DNA of 64,000 bases from Bacillus sp. AFS029637 (GTDB lineage Bacteria > Bacillota > Bacilli > Bacillales > Bacillaceae_G). The notes under the pieces are model-generated. The model made no database searches. It was not told where the DNA came from and saw only the letters and a list, made by a program, of their open reading frames with translations. Position numbers and translations under genes: made by a program. This document shows positions 7,726 to 16,797 of the stretch, one piece after another (the first letter of the stretch is position 1; each line of letters starts with the position of its first letter). The DNA is taken from positions 121,857-185,856 of the forward strand of contig NZ_NUPZ01000010.1 of the NCBI RefSeq assembly GCF_002584985.1. Reading direction: 5' to 3'.

Positions 7726-10359
7726 TTGGAAAAAAAAGTCGTACTAGTAGATGGTAATAATATCGCGTATCGTGCTTTCTTTGCACTACCGCTTTTAAAT
7801 AACGACAAAGGTATACATACGAACGCAATTTACGGTTTTACAATGATGTTAATGAGAATATTAGAGGAAGAAAAGCCGACGCATATGTTAGTAGCATTTG
7901 ATGCAGGAAAAACAACATTCCGTCATAAAACGTATAGCGAGTATAAAGGAGGGCGTCAAAAAACGCCACCTGAATTATCAGAGCAATTCCCGTTTATTCG
8001 TGAGATGCTTGATGCATTCAACGTACCACGTTATGAGCTGGAAAATTACGAAGCGGATGACATTATGGGGACGTTAGCGAAAGAAGCTAGTGAGCAAGGG
8101 GCTTACGTTAAAGTTATTTCAGGAGATAAAGATTTACTTCAACTTGTTTCTGATAACACACTTGTATGTATTCCACGAAAAGGGATTACAGAAGTAGATG
8201 AATATACGACAGAAGCTTTATTTGAGAAATACAGCTTATCACCAAAGCAAATTATTGATATGAAAGGTTTAATGGGAGACCAATCAGATAATATCCCGGG
8301 TGTACCAGGAGTTGGTGAAAAAACTGCGATTAAATTGTTAACACAGTTTGGAACGGTTGAAGAGGTGTATGAAAATATAGATCAAGTAAGCGGGAAGAAA
8401 TTAAAAGAAAAGCTGGAAGCAAATAAAGACCAAGCTCTTATGAGTAAAGATCTTGCAACTATTATTACAGATGCACCAATTACTGTGCATGTAGATGATA
8501 TGGAATATAAAGGATATGAACCAAGTGATGTCATTCCAATGTTCGAGAGTTTAGGATTTACATCTCTTTTAAATAAGTTAGGTGTTACGCCGGAGGAAAC
8601 AGCTCCAGCTGAATTAGATGATATTACATTTGATATCGTGGAAGAAGTTACAGAAGAGATGCTTCAGCAAGATAGTGCGCTTATTGTTGAAGTGCAAGAA
8701 GATAATTATCATAAAGCAGATATTCAGGGTTTTGGTATTCAAAATGAAAATGGTTGCTACTTTATTCAGACAGACATTGCCCTTAAGTCAGATGCTTTTA
8801 AAGAGTGGCTTGCAAATGGAGAAATGAGAAAGCATACATTTGATGCGAAGCGTGCGATCGTTGCGCTTAAATGGAATGGGATAGATATTCAAGGGATTGA
8901 CTTTGATTTATTAATCGCTGCGTATTTACTTGATCCAGCTGATACGGACAAAGATTTCCGTACTGTAGCGAAAATGAAAGAAACGCATGCTGTGAAATCC
9001 GATGAAGAAGTTTACGGAAAAGGCGCGAAGCGTGCTGTTCCAGAGCTAGAAGTAGTAGCAGAGCATGTCGCTCGTAAAGTGCATGTATTATATGATGTAA
9101 AGCAAACATTCATTGAAGAGTTAGAAAAAAATGAGCAATATGAACTATTTACAGAGTTAGAATTGCCACTTGCACGTGTATTAGCTGATATGGAAGTAAA
9201 AGGTGTAAAAGTTGATACGGATCGTCTTCGTAATATGGGAGAAGAGCTTGCAGGTAGATTAAAGGAAATGGAACAGGAAATTTATAGGCTTGCGGGAACA
9301 GAATTTAATATTAATTCACCGAAGCAGCTTGGTGTTATTCTGTTTGAAAACTTAAACTTACCAGTTATTAAAAAGACGAAAACAGGCTATTCTACGTCAG
9401 CTGATGTACTAGACAAGCTTATGGATCACCATGAGATCATTCCAAATATTTTACATTATCGTCAATTAGGGAAACTAAATTCAACTTACATTGAAGGTTT
9501 ATTGAAAGTTGTACATGAAGATTCATGTAAAATCCATACTCGTTTCAATCAAGTATTAACGCAAACAGGCCGATTAAGCTCAACTGATCCGAACTTGCAA
9601 AATATCCCGATTCGATTAGAAGAAGGAAGAAAGATTCGTCAGGCATTCGTTCCATCAGAAGAAGGATGGATTATGTACGCAGCAGATTATTCGCAAATTG
9701 AACTTCGTGTATTAGCTCATATTGCAAATGATAAAGGGCTAGTTGAAGCGTTCCAACATGACATGGATATTCATACGAAAACAGCTATGGATGTATTTGG
9801 TGTTGAAAAAGATGAAGTAACTTCAAATATGAGACGACAAGCGAAAGCTGTTAACTTCGGAATTGTATATGGTATTAGTGATTATGGTCTTTCGCAAAAC
9901 TTAGGAATTACAAGAAAAGCAGCAGCAGAATTTATTGAAAAGTATTTAGAAAGTTTCCCTGGTGTACAAGAATACATGGAGGACATCGTAAAAGATGCGA
10001 AACAAAAAGGATATGTGGCTACATTATTAAATCGTCGCCGTTATATTCCAGAAATTACGAGTCGTAATTTCAATTTACGTAGCTTTGCTGAACGTACAGC
10101 TATGAATACACCAATTCAAGGTACTGCAGCTGATATTATTAAAAAAGCGATGATTATTATGGCGGATCGTCTAGAAGAAGAAGGATTACAAGCGCGCCTT
10201 CTTCTGCAAGTGCACGATGAATTAATCTTTGAAGCACCAAAAGAAGAAATTGAAAAATTAGAGAAGCTTGTACCAGAAGTAATGGAACATGCAATTGAAC
10301 TTGCAGTGCCGCTGAAAGTTGATTATTCTTACGGTCCAACTTGGTACGACGCAAAATAA
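7726..10359 (+). CDS. polA: DNA polymerase I
   Basis: This is the repair and Okazaki-fragment polymerase. The 877-residue chain has an N-terminal 5'-3' exonuclease/FEN domain (about 1-290, with VDGNNIAYRAFF, YEADDIMGTLA, SGDKDLLQL and the helix-hairpin-helix DNIPGVPGVGEKTA). A 3'-5' exonuclease fold follows at about 300-470, in which the catalytic acidic motif is replaced (VEVQEDN), as is usual in Bacillus Pol I. The polymerase domain carries motif A (YAADYSQIELR), motif B (RRQAKAVNFGIVYG) and motif C (QVHDELIFE). TTG 7726 is chosen over GTG 7684 because GGGGAGG (7711-7717) lies just before it. polA heads the polA-mutM-ytaF-coaE cluster. Confidence 0.95.
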   Translation: MEKKVVLVDGNNIAYRAFFALPLLNNDKGIHTNAIYGFTMMLMRILEEEKPTHMLVAFDAGKTTFRHKTYSEYKGGRQKTPPELSEQFPFIREMLDAFNVPRYELENYEADDIMGTLAKEASEQGAYVKVISGDKDLLQLVSDNTLVCIPRKGITEVDEYTTEALFEKYSLSPKQIIDMKGLMGDQSDNIPGVPGVGEKTAIKLLTQFGTVEEVYENIDQVSGKKLKEKLEANKDQALMSKDLATIITDAPITVHVDDMEYKGYEPSDVIPMFESLGFTSLLNKLGVTPEETAPAELDDITFDIVEEVTEEMLQQDSALIVEVQEDNYHKADIQGFGIQNENGCYFIQTDIALKSDAFKEWLANGEMRKHTFDAKRAIVALKWNGIDIQGIDFDLLIAAYLLDPADTDKDFRTVAKMKETHAVKSDEEVYGKGAKRAVPELEVVAEHVARKVHVLYDVKQTFIEELEKNEQYELFTELELPLARVLADMEVKGVKVDTDRLRNMGEELAGRLKEMEQEIYRLAGTEFNINSPKQLGVILFENLNLPVIKKTKTGYSTSADVLDKLMDHHEIIPNILHYRQLGKLNSTYIEGLLKVVHEDSCKIHTRFNQVLTQTGRLSSTDPNLQNIPIRLEEGRKIRQAFVPSEEGWIMYAADYSQIELRVLAHIANDKGLVEAFQHDMDIHTKTAMDVFGVEKDEVTSNMRRQAKAVNFGIVYGISDYGLSQNLGITRKAAAEFIEKYLESFPGVQEYMEDIVKDAKQKGYVATLLNRRRYIPEITSRNFNLRSFAERTAMNTPIQGTAADIIKKAMIIMADRLEEEGLQARLLLQVHDELIFEAPKEEIEKLEKLVPEVMEHAIELAVPLKVDYSYGPTWYDAK

Positions 10360-10371
10360 GGACGTGATGAA

Positions 10372-11202
10372 ATGCCTGAATTACCAGAGGTTGAAAATGT
10401 TAGACGGACGCTTGAAAATCTTGTGACAGGAAAAACGATTGAAGATGTCATCGTTACTTATCCAAAAATAGTAAAGCGCCCAGATGATGTGGAAATTTTT
10501 AAAGAAATGCTAAGAGGCGAGACGATTGAAAATATAAAGCGAAGAGGAAAGTTTTTGCTTTTATATGTAACGAATTATGTCATTGTTTCCCATTTGCGTA
10601 TGGAAGGTAAGTTTTTACTACATCAAGAGGGTGAGCCGATTGATAAACATACGCATGTCCGTTTCTTATTTACAGATGGAACGGAATTGCATTATAAAGA
10701 TGTGAGAAAGTTTGGTACGATGCATCTCTTTAAAAAAGGTGAAGAATTAAATCAAATGCCTCTTGCTGATTTAGGACCGGAGCCATTTGATGCTGAATTG
10801 ACACCGAAGTATTTACAAGAGAGATTGCAAAAGACAAATCGCAAAATAAAAGTCGTATTATTAGACCAGCGTCTTTTAGTAGGGCTTGGAAATATATATG
10901 TAGATGAAGTTTTATTCCGTTCTCACATCCATCCGGAACGGGAAGCGTCGTCTTTAACAGAAGAAGAAATCGAGAGAGTATACGAAGCGATTGTTACAAC
11001 GCTAGGCGAAGCAGTGAAGCGAGGCGGAAGTACAATTAGAACGTATATCAATTCGCAAGGGCAAATTGGTTCATTCCAAGAACTTCTAAATGTATATGGA
11101 AAAAAGGGAGAACCATGTGTGACTTGCGGTACGATTTTAGAAAAAACAGTTGTTGGTGGAAGAGGAACACATTACTGCCCAATTTGTCAGCCTAGAATAT
11201 AG
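10372..11202 (+). CDS. mutM: Formamidopyrimidine-DNA glycosylase
   Basis: This enzyme removes 8-oxoguanine and formamidopyrimidines from DNA and cleaves the abasic site. The mature N-terminus PELPEVE supplies the catalytic proline and glutamate. RRGKFLLL contains the conserved lysine, and the C-terminus ends in a four-cysteine zinc finger (CVTC at about 246 and CPIC near the end). The length of 276 residues is standard. It starts 12 nt after polA with a GGACGTGATG-type ribosome binding site, so it is co-transcribed with polA in a repair-oriented operon. Confidence 0.95.
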   Translation: MPELPEVENVRRTLENLVTGKTIEDVIVTYPKIVKRPDDVEIFKEMLRGETIENIKRRGKFLLLYVTNYVIVSHLRMEGKFLLHQEGEPIDKHTHVRFLFTDGTELHYKDVRKFGTMHLFKKGEELNQMPLADLGPEPFDAELTPKYLQERLQKTNRKIKVVLLDQRLLVGLGNIYVDEVLFRSHIHPEREASSLTEEEIERVYEAIVTTLGEAVKRGGSTIRTYINSQGQIGSFQELLNVYGKKGEPCVTCGTILEKTVVGGRGTHYCPICQPRI

Positions 11203-11274
11203 AAAAGAGATAACATCGGATAGGCATTTGTCATATACATACAGCAGAGCTATGTATAAGGGAGGAGCTTACCG

Positions 11275-11907
11275 ATGTACCTTTATTTATCTCTTATTTT
11301 ATTAGCTTTTACATTAAGCTTAGATAGCTGTAGTGTAGGGCTAACATATGGTTTAAGAAGTGTAAGGATTCCACTAAGATCAATTATAATTATCGGAATC
11401 TGTTCAGCGGCTGTTATGCTTGTTTCAATGGGAATTGGACATATGATCGCGAAAATTTTTTCACCTGTTATCGCAACGCGTATCGGTGGGCTTGTTCTTA
11501 TTGGAATCGGGATTTGGGTATTATACCAATTTTTTCGGAGTGATAAAAAAGAAGAACCGAAGCAAGAAGAGAAGGTTTGGAAATTAGAGATCGCTTCACT
11601 AGGACTAGTGATTCAAATTTTACGGAAACCGACAGTTGCAGATTTTGATAAATCGGGAACTATTTCTGCAGGAGAAGCATTACTTCTCGGTATAGCTCTT
11701 TCTGTAGATTCGTTTGGTGCTGGAATTGGTGCATCTTTATTAGGATATGCACCTGCGATGATGGCGGTATTAGTTGCAGTGATGAGTTCTTTGTTTTTAT
11801 TTATTGGAATGAAACTGGGAACGGTTTTATCAAATATGAAATGGTTACAAAAATTTACATTCCTGCCTGGAGTATTACTCATTATTATTGGAATTTGGAA
11901 AATGTAA
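11275..11907 (+). CDS. ytaF: Sporulation membrane protein YtaF
   Basis: This 210-residue polytopic membrane protein belongs to the YtaF/MntP-like family. Two repeated halves each contain a conserved transmembrane motif with a buried aspartate (TLSLDSCSVGLTYG near the N-terminus, LSVDSFGAGIGAS in the second half). A charged cytoplasmic loop (DKKEEPKQEEK) separates them. The position between mutM and coaE is the same as in B. subtilis, where the protein is tied to sporulation. MntP relatives export manganese, but the substrate here is unknown. GGGAGGAG precedes the ATG. Confidence 0.85.
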   Translation: MYLYLSLILLAFTLSLDSCSVGLTYGLRSVRIPLRSIIIIGICSAAVMLVSMGIGHMIAKIFSPVIATRIGGLVLIGIGIWVLYQFFRSDKKEEPKQEEKVWKLEIASLGLVIQILRKPTVADFDKSGTISAGEALLLGIALSVDSFGAGIGASLLGYAPAMMAVLVAVMSSLFLFIGMKLGTVLSNMKWLQKFTFLPGVLLIIIGIWKM

Positions 11908-11960
11908 GTACGGGCGTGGAACATTAGTTTCGCGCCTTTTATATTGTGAGGGGGATTATT

Positions 11961-12563
11961 ATGACAGTAGTAATTGGATTAACGGGAGGCATTGCAAGTG
12001 GAAAAAGTACAGTGTCTCAAATGTTTCGTGAGCTAAGTATACCAGTTATTGATGCAGATATTATCGCAAGAGAAGTTGTAGAACGAGGAAAACCAGCATA
12101 TAACAAAATTGTAGAGGTATTTGGAACGGAAGTGTTACAAAAAGGTGGAGAATTGGATCGCCCGAAATTAGGAAGTGTCGTTTTCCATAATGAAGAAAAA
12201 CGATTGCAGTTAAATAAAATTGTTCATCCTGCAGTGCGTGAGGAAATGAATACGCAAAAGGAAATGTACATAAAAGAAGGGGTGCAAGCGGTTGTGTTAG
12301 ATATCCCTCTTTTGTTTGAAAGTAAATTAACAAGTCTCGTGGATCGTGTTTTAGTTGTAGCAGTTACACCGAATATACAATTAGAACGTTTAATGAAACG
12401 AAATAACTTTTCAGAAGAAGAAGCAACAGCTCGTATTCAATCTCAGATGACATTGGAAGAAAAAGTAAAATACGCAGATGAAGTGATAAATAATGATGGC
12501 ACAATTATGGAAACGAAAACACAATTACAGGTTATTTTAAAGAAGTGGAACATTATTACTTAA
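11961..12563 (+). CDS. coaE: Dephospho-CoA kinase
   Basis: This enzyme phosphorylates dephospho-CoA, the last step of coenzyme A synthesis. The 200-residue P-loop kinase opens with [12 protein letters not shown] (Walker A), followed by the DADIIAREV substrate motif and the DIPLLFE segment. ATG 11961 is preferred over GTG 11946 because GAGGGGG lies between them as the ribosome binding site. It is the last gene of the polA cluster. No clear terminator separates it from the gapB promoter. Confidence 0.94.
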   Translation: MTVVIGLTGGIASGKSTVSQMFRELSIPVIDADIIAREVVERGKPAYNKIVEVFGTEVLQKGGELDRPKLGSVVFHNEEKRLQLNKIVHPAVREEMNTQKEMYIKEGVQAVVLDIPLLFESKLTSLVDRVLVVAVTPNIQLERLMKRNNFSEEEATARIQSQMTLEEKVKYADEVINNDGTIMETKTQLQVILKKWNIIT

Positions 12564-12608
12564 AAAATTGTGAAATTAATGAAAATGCTTAGTGACATAT
12601 CTTCTTTT

Positions 12609-12652
12609 TGTGCTATACTATTATTGGGATTAGAGATAAATAGTATAACGCA
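12609..12652 (+). promoter_or_regulatory. gapB promoter with CcpN-type operators
   Basis: The extended -10 TGCTATACT (12611-12619) lies within TGTGCTATACT (12609-12619), a full match to the CcpN operator consensus TRTGHYATAYW. An inverted copy with one mismatch occurs at 12642-12652 (AGTATAACGCA on the plus strand), about three helical turns away. In B. subtilis CcpN represses gapB during glycolytic growth, and the same logic is inferred here. Confidence 0.6.
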
Positions 12653-12672
12653 TTCAAGGGGGATAACATATT

Positions 12673-13701
12673 ATGACTCGTGTGGCAATTAATGGATTTG
12701 GACGTATTGGGAGAATGGTATTTCGTCAGGCAATAAAAGAAAGCGCATTCGAAATTGTAGCAATCAATGCAAGCTATCCATCTGAAACGTTAGCACATTT
12801 AATTAAATATGATACAGTTCACGGCAAGTTTGACGGAACAGTAGAAGCATTTGAAGATCACTTATTAGTTGATGGGAAAATGATTCGCCTTTTAAACAAC
12901 CGCGATCCAAAGGAATTGCCTTGGGCAGATCTAGGTGTTGAAGTTGTAATTGAAGCAACTGGTAAATTTAATTCAAAAGAAAAAGCAATTCTTCATGTTG
13001 AAGCTGGAGCGAAAAAAGTTATTTTAACAGCGCCTGGTAAAAATGAAGATGTAACAATTGTAGTTGGTGTGAACGAAGACCAACTAGATATTACAAAACA
13101 TACTGTTATTTCAAACGCATCTTGTACAACAAACTGTTTAGCGCCTGTTGTGAAGGTGTTAGATGAGCAGTTCGGAATTGAAAACGGTTTAATGACGACT
13201 GTTCACGCTTATACAAATGACCAAAAAAATATTGATAACCCACATAAAGATTTAAGAAGAGCACGTGCTTGCGGACAGTCAATTATTCCGACAACGACAG
13301 GTGCTGCGAAAGCGCTAGCAAAAGTTCTTCCGCACTTAAATGGAAAACTTCATGGTATGGCACTTCGTGTACCAACACCAAACGTGTCTCTTGTTGACTT
13401 AGTAGTAGATGTAAAACGTGATGTGACAGTTGAAGCTATTAATGATGCATTCAAAACTGTTGCGAATGGTGCATTAAAAGGCATTGTAGAATTTAGCGAA
13501 GAGCCTTTAGTATCTATTGACTTTAATACAAATACACACTCAGCTATTATTGATGGTTTATCTACAATGGTAATGGGTGATCGTAAAGTGAAAGTACTTG
13601 CTTGGTATGATAACGAGTGGGGCTACTCTCGTCGTGTTGTAGATCTTGTAACGTTAGTTGTTGATGAATTAGCGAAACAAAAAAATGTGCAACATATTTA
13701 A
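12673..13701 (+). CDS. gapB: Gluconeogenic glyceraldehyde-3-phosphate dehydrogenase (NADP-type)
   Basis: This enzyme interconverts glyceraldehyde-3-phosphate and 1,3-bisphosphoglycerate. The position after coaE and before speD, as in B. subtilis, marks it as the gluconeogenic NADP-preferring paralogue. The 342 residues start with the dinucleotide motif INGFGRIGR and carry the catalytic cysteine at residue 151 in SNASCTTNCLAP. Substrate residues are in TTTGAAKAL, and the C-terminus has WYDNEWGYS. The start has CAAGGGGG before it. CcpN-like boxes over its promoter support repression by glycolytic carbon, and a terminator follows. Confidence 0.93.
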   Translation: MTRVAINGFGRIGRMVFRQAIKESAFEIVAINASYPSETLAHLIKYDTVHGKFDGTVEAFEDHLLVDGKMIRLLNNRDPKELPWADLGVEVVIEATGKFNSKEKAILHVEAGAKKVILTAPGKNEDVTIVVGVNEDQLDITKHTVISNASCTTNCLAPVVKVLDEQFGIENGLMTTVHAYTNDQKNIDNPHKDLRRARACGQSIIPTTTGAAKALAKVLPHLNGKLHGMALRVPTPNVSLVDLVVDVKRDVTVEAINDAFKTVANGALKGIVEFSEEPLVSIDFNTNTHSAIIDGLSTMVMGDRKVKVLAWYDNEWGYSRRVVDLVTLVVDELAKQKNVQHI

Positions 13702-13713
13702 GTGAATGAGGGA

Positions 13714-13744
13714 GAGGGCAAATAAATATTTGCCCTCTTTTTTT
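13714..13744 (+). terminator. Terminator after gapB
   Basis: GAGGGCAAATA pairs with TATTTGCCCTC around a 2-nt centre, followed by a run of T. The rest of the 376-nt gapB-speD gap holds the speD promoter and leader. Confidence 0.9.
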
Positions 13745-13892
13745 ATTTTTTTCTGAAAAGGAAAAAATATATGAGTATATTTTAAAAAGTGGACATACCA
13801 CGAACCGTTGTTATTACTGTATTTGTGAATCATTTATTTTTTTTAGGGAAAAGTAAAGAGGAAATTATGACAGAAAATCGAAAAAACTGTTG

Positions 13893-13921
13893 TTGCAAAA
13901 TGAAAATAAACAAAGTATACT
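13893..13921 (+). promoter_or_regulatory. speD promoter
   Basis: TTGCAA (13893-13898) and TATACT (13916-13921) are separated by 17 bp, a good sigma-A promoter. It predicts a start near 13928 and therefore a leader of about 150 nt before the speD ATG. Confidence 0.65.
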
Positions 13922-13927
13922 AACACT

Positions 13928-14077
13928 CGTAAACTTAAGAGCTGAGGTACGTAGTCACTACTTAAAGGGTTAGGACCTCTCTGGACTAACTTTCCCCCGT
14001 GGTAGTGGAGCAAGCCAAATTGCAAATTAGTTTTCAATTCGAACAGTTAGAATAAATTTACAAGGGGGAACTGTAGA
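13928..14077 (+). ncRNA. Structured speD leader, candidate cis-regulatory RNA
   Basis: The predicted leader contains several alternative pairings. GAGGT (13944-13948) pairs with ACCTC (13975-13979). GTTAG (13969-13973) pairs with CTAAC (13986-13990). CACTAC (13956-13961) pairs with GTAGTG (14002-14007). TTCCCCC (13992-13998) is the exact complement of the ribosome binding site region GGGGGAA (14064-14070). The ribosome binding site is also framed by ACAGTT (14043-14048) and AACTGT (14069-14074). The first two pairings interlock, so they exclude each other or form a pseudoknot. This suggests translation control of S-adenosylmethionine decarboxylase. I could not match it to a riboswitch class I know (it lacks the S-box core), and it has no ORF. 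Confidence 0.55.
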
Positions 14078-14470
14078 ATGGATACTATGGATACGATGGG
14101 TCGTCACGTAATCGCTGAACTTTGGGATTGCGATTTCGACAAGCTTAATGACATGCCATATATTGAACAATTATTTGTGGATGCAGCACTAAAAGCTGGT
14201 GCTGAAGTACGTGAGGTTGCTTTTCATAAATTTGCACCACAAGGTGTAAGTGGAGTAGTAATTATCTCGGAATCACATTTAACAATTCATAGCTTTCCGG
14301 AGCATGGTTACGCAAGTATTGATGTTTATACTTGTGGGGATCGTATTGATCCAAATGTTGCTGCAGAATATATTGCAGAAGGTTTAAACGCGAAAACGCG
14401 TGAGAGCATCGAGCTTCCTCGAGGCACTGGTAGCTTCGAAATTAAGCAGAGAGAAACAAAAGCTCTTTAA
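14078..14470 (+). CDS. speD: S-adenosylmethionine decarboxylase proenzyme
   Basis: This pyruvoyl enzyme makes decarboxylated S-adenosylmethionine for spermidine synthesis. The 130-residue proenzyme is the small bacterial class that self-cleaves before a serine to form the pyruvoyl cofactor. The processing site is visible as [14 protein letters not shown], with cleavage expected between E65 and S66. A downstream cysteine and acid (YTCGDR) complete the active site. GGGGG (14064-14068) precedes the ATG by 9 nt and is complementary to an upstream leader strand. A terminator follows directly, so the gene is monocistronic. Confidence 0.94.
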   Translation: MDTMDTMGRHVIAELWDCDFDKLNDMPYIEQLFVDAALKAGAEVREVAFHKFAPQGVSGVVIISESHLTIHSFPEHGYASIDVYTCGDRIDPNVAAEYIAEGLNAKTRESIELPRGTGSFEIKQRETKAL

Positions 14471-14496
14471 AAAAGAACATAATTGATTTAAAATGT

Positions 14497-14524
14497 AAAG
14501 AGGTGTATAATGCACCTCTTTTTT
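14497..14524 (+). terminator. Terminator after speD
   Basis: AAAGAGGTG pairs with CACCTCTTT around a 7-nt loop, followed by T residues. The following 230 nt up to nrdR contain AT-rich sequence with a TATAAT at 14681-14686 but no convincing -35. Confidence 0.85.
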
Positions 14525-14756
14525 AGTTTATAAAAAGGGAAAAACGTAACGTACTCGTTAGTTGAATAAATTGAACTTTTACAAATAAGTTAGCGCTTCA
14601 TCTACCATCTTATTTTTTGAAAACGGGATGATAACATAATGCGTGTAAACTTAAAGTGGTAAGAGCGTTAGAATGAGTTATATAATATTGTATATATATT
14701 TTCAGGCGAAGTGAGTAGAGAAAAAATAAAGGGTATAGTGTAAAGGAGTGAATATA

Positions 14757-15218
14757 TTGCGTTGTCCGTCCTGTTCTCATAATGGCACAAGAGTGTTAGA
14801 TTCGCGTCCGGTAGACGAGGGACGCTCTATTCGAAGAAGGAGAGAGTGTGAAAGCTGTTTAAGTCGCTTTACGACATTTGAAAGAGTAGAAGAATCACCT
14901 CTTATCGTTGTTAAAAAAGAAGGTACACGAGAAGAGTTTAATAAAGAAAAGATTTTACGCGGTTTAATTAAAGCGTGTGAAAAAAGACCAGTATCTTTAA
15001 GACAATTAGAGGAAGTAACACAAAGTGTGGAACGTGAGCTTCGTAATTTAGGTATTTCAGAAGTGAAAAGTGATATGATTGGTGAAATAGTTATGGAAGA
15101 GCTTCGTGATATCGATGATGTTGCTTACGTACGTTTTGCTTCTGTATATCGTCAATTTAAAGATTTAAATGTATTTATTGAAGAATTGAAAGATATACTG
15201 CAAAAAGAAAGAGAATAG
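14757..15218 (+). CDS. nrdR: Transcriptional repressor NrdR
   Basis: NrdR is a nucleotide-sensing repressor of ribonucleotide reductase genes. The 153-residue protein has an N-terminal zinc ribbon (CPSC and the later CESC, residues about 3-34) followed by an ATP-cone domain starting near residue 49 ([16 protein letters not shown]). TTG 14757 is chosen over GTG 14748: AAAGGAGTG precedes it with 8-nt spacing, and family members begin MRCPSC. It is next to dnaB-dnaI, linking nucleotide supply to replication initiation as in B. subtilis. Confidence 0.93.
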   Translation: MRCPSCSHNGTRVLDSRPVDEGRSIRRRRECESCLSRFTTFERVEESPLIVVKKEGTREEFNKEKILRGLIKACEKRPVSLRQLEEVTQSVERELRNLGISEVKSDMIGEIVMEELRDIDDVAYVRFASVYRQFKDLNVFIEELKDILQKERE

Positions 15219-15262
15219 AAGCCTATTCAATTCTCTTTACATACTGTAAGTAATGAGATAAG

Positions 15263-15294
15263 AGAGCTAGGAGCGTAAGCTAATAGCTCTTTTT
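15263..15294 (+). terminator. Terminator-like hairpin between nrdR and dnaB
   Basis: AGAGCTA (15263-15269) pairs with TAGCTCT (15284-15290) around an inner AGC/GCT step, followed by five T residues. Read-through or a promoter within the next 60 nt would be needed for dnaB. Confidence 0.65.
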
Positions 15295-15357
15295 CGCTAA
15301 TAAAGTGAAGCTTTGATCAGTAGAGGATAGATTGGATGAGAGAAAGGAAAAGCAAGA

Positions 15358-16764
15358 ATGGAAAAACAGTCATGGATGGAGCTATTGCCGATTGATCGTT
15401 ATAAAGTAAGTGCGAAAGGGCTACTACATAATTACGACCGAAAAGTGTTAACAATGTTGTATCAACCGTTAATAGGTAGTAGAGCTTTTAGCTTATACAT
15501 GACGCTATGGGGAGAGTTAGAACAAGATCGTGTATTTGGAAAAGAGAATACACACCATTCCCTTATGGTGACCATGCAAATGCAACTTCCTGAAATATAT
15601 GAGGAACGAGTGAAGTTAGAGGCAATTGGGCTTTTAAAGGTATATATTAAGAAAGAAAAAGATATTCGAATGTTTATATACGAGTTGCAACCGCCTTTAT
15701 CTCCAAAGCAGTTTTTTGATGATATTGTTTTAAGTATCTTTTTATACAATCGATTGAGTCGGACAAAATATAATCAAGTAAAGCAATATTTCTTAGAGGA
15801 AGAGTTTGATTTTGCCTCTTATGAAAATGTTACGCGTTCGTTCAATGATGTGTTTGGTTCGTTTAATCCAGGACAGCTTGAGCATGCGCAAGAAGACCTT
15901 CGTATTCCAAAAACGACAACTATGCCAAGTAACGAGAAGGGAGACGCTCCGAAAGTTTGGAATGATTTCTTTGATTTCTCCTTATTTGTAGACGGATTGT
16001 CCGCTCTTGTTCCTAAAAAGGCGATTACAGATCCAGTTCGAGAGTGTGTGATTACGCTTTCTTACGTATATGGTGTAGATGTGTTATCGATGCAAAATAT
16101 CGTTCTTGGTGCGGTGACAGAGATGCAAACAATTGATATCGAAAGGCTTAGAAAAGGAGCGCGCGATTGGTATCAATTTGAAAACGGGCAAGCATTACCT
16201 GTATTAAGCGAAAGAGTGCAGCCTCATAGTGCGCGTATGATGAAAGAGAAAGAGCCTTCAACGCAGGAAGAGATGCTAATAAAGCAGTTAGAAGAAATCT
16301 CGCCAAAACAACTATTGAAAGAGATATCTGGTGGTGCAGAGGCGACGAAAGCGGACTTGCAAATCGTTGAAGATGTAATGATCAATCAAAAACTAACGCC
16401 AGGCGTTGTAAATGTACTTATTTATTACGTTATGCTACGCTCAGATATGAAGCTCGCGAAAACGTATGTGGAGAAGATTGCTGGTCATTGGGCGCGTAAA
16501 AAGGTCGGTACAGTAGCTGAAGCGATGGCATTGGCGAAAGAAGAAAACCGTCAATATCAAGAGTGGGCTGAAACGAAGAAAAAAGGCCGTACGTCGAAGA
16601 AAACAGTACGAAAAGAAATGGTACCAGATTGGCTGAAAGAAGAGCCGAAGGAACAAGCGAAAGAAATTGCGAAGAAAGATGTAAGTTCGGAAAAAGGTGC
16701 AAGTACGTTAGAAGATGAAAGAAAACGACTAGAAGAAGTGTTGAAAAAATATAAGCGTGATTAA
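15358..16764 (+). CDS. dnaB: Replication initiation and membrane attachment protein DnaB
   Basis: This is the Bacillus primosome protein DnaB (not the helicase), which helps load the replicative helicase at oriC and at restart sites. The 468-residue chain opens with SWMELLPIDRYKVSAKGLL. A helical N-terminal region follows, then a DnaD-like domain at about 300-400 (ISPKQLLKEISGG, LTPGVVNVLIYYVMLRSDMKLAKTYVEKIAGHWARKKV is the conserved helical stretch). The C-terminus is very basic and acidic by turns (KKGRTSKKTVRKE, LEEVLKKYKRD). It sits between nrdR and dnaI, 33 nt before dnaI, so the two are likely co-translated. Confidence 0.93.
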   Translation: MEKQSWMELLPIDRYKVSAKGLLHNYDRKVLTMLYQPLIGSRAFSLYMTLWGELEQDRVFGKENTHHSLMVTMQMQLPEIYEERVKLEAIGLLKVYIKKEKDIRMFIYELQPPLSPKQFFDDIVLSIFLYNRLSRTKYNQVKQYFLEEEFDFASYENVTRSFNDVFGSFNPGQLEHAQEDLRIPKTTTMPSNEKGDAPKVWNDFFDFSLFVDGLSALVPKKAITDPVRECVITLSYVYGVDVLSMQNIVLGAVTEMQTIDIERLRKGARDWYQFENGQALPVLSERVQPHSARMMKEKEPSTQEEMLIKQLEEISPKQLLKEISGGAEATKADLQIVEDVMINQKLTPGVVNVLIYYVMLRSDMKLAKTYVEKIAGHWARKKVGTVAEAMALAKEENRQYQEWAETKKKGRTSKKTVRKEMVPDWLKEEPKEQAKEIAKKDVSSEKGASTLEDERKRLEEVLKKYKRD

Positions 16765-16797
16765 TAGAAGAGAATGAACGCTCTTTGAGGTGAGAAA

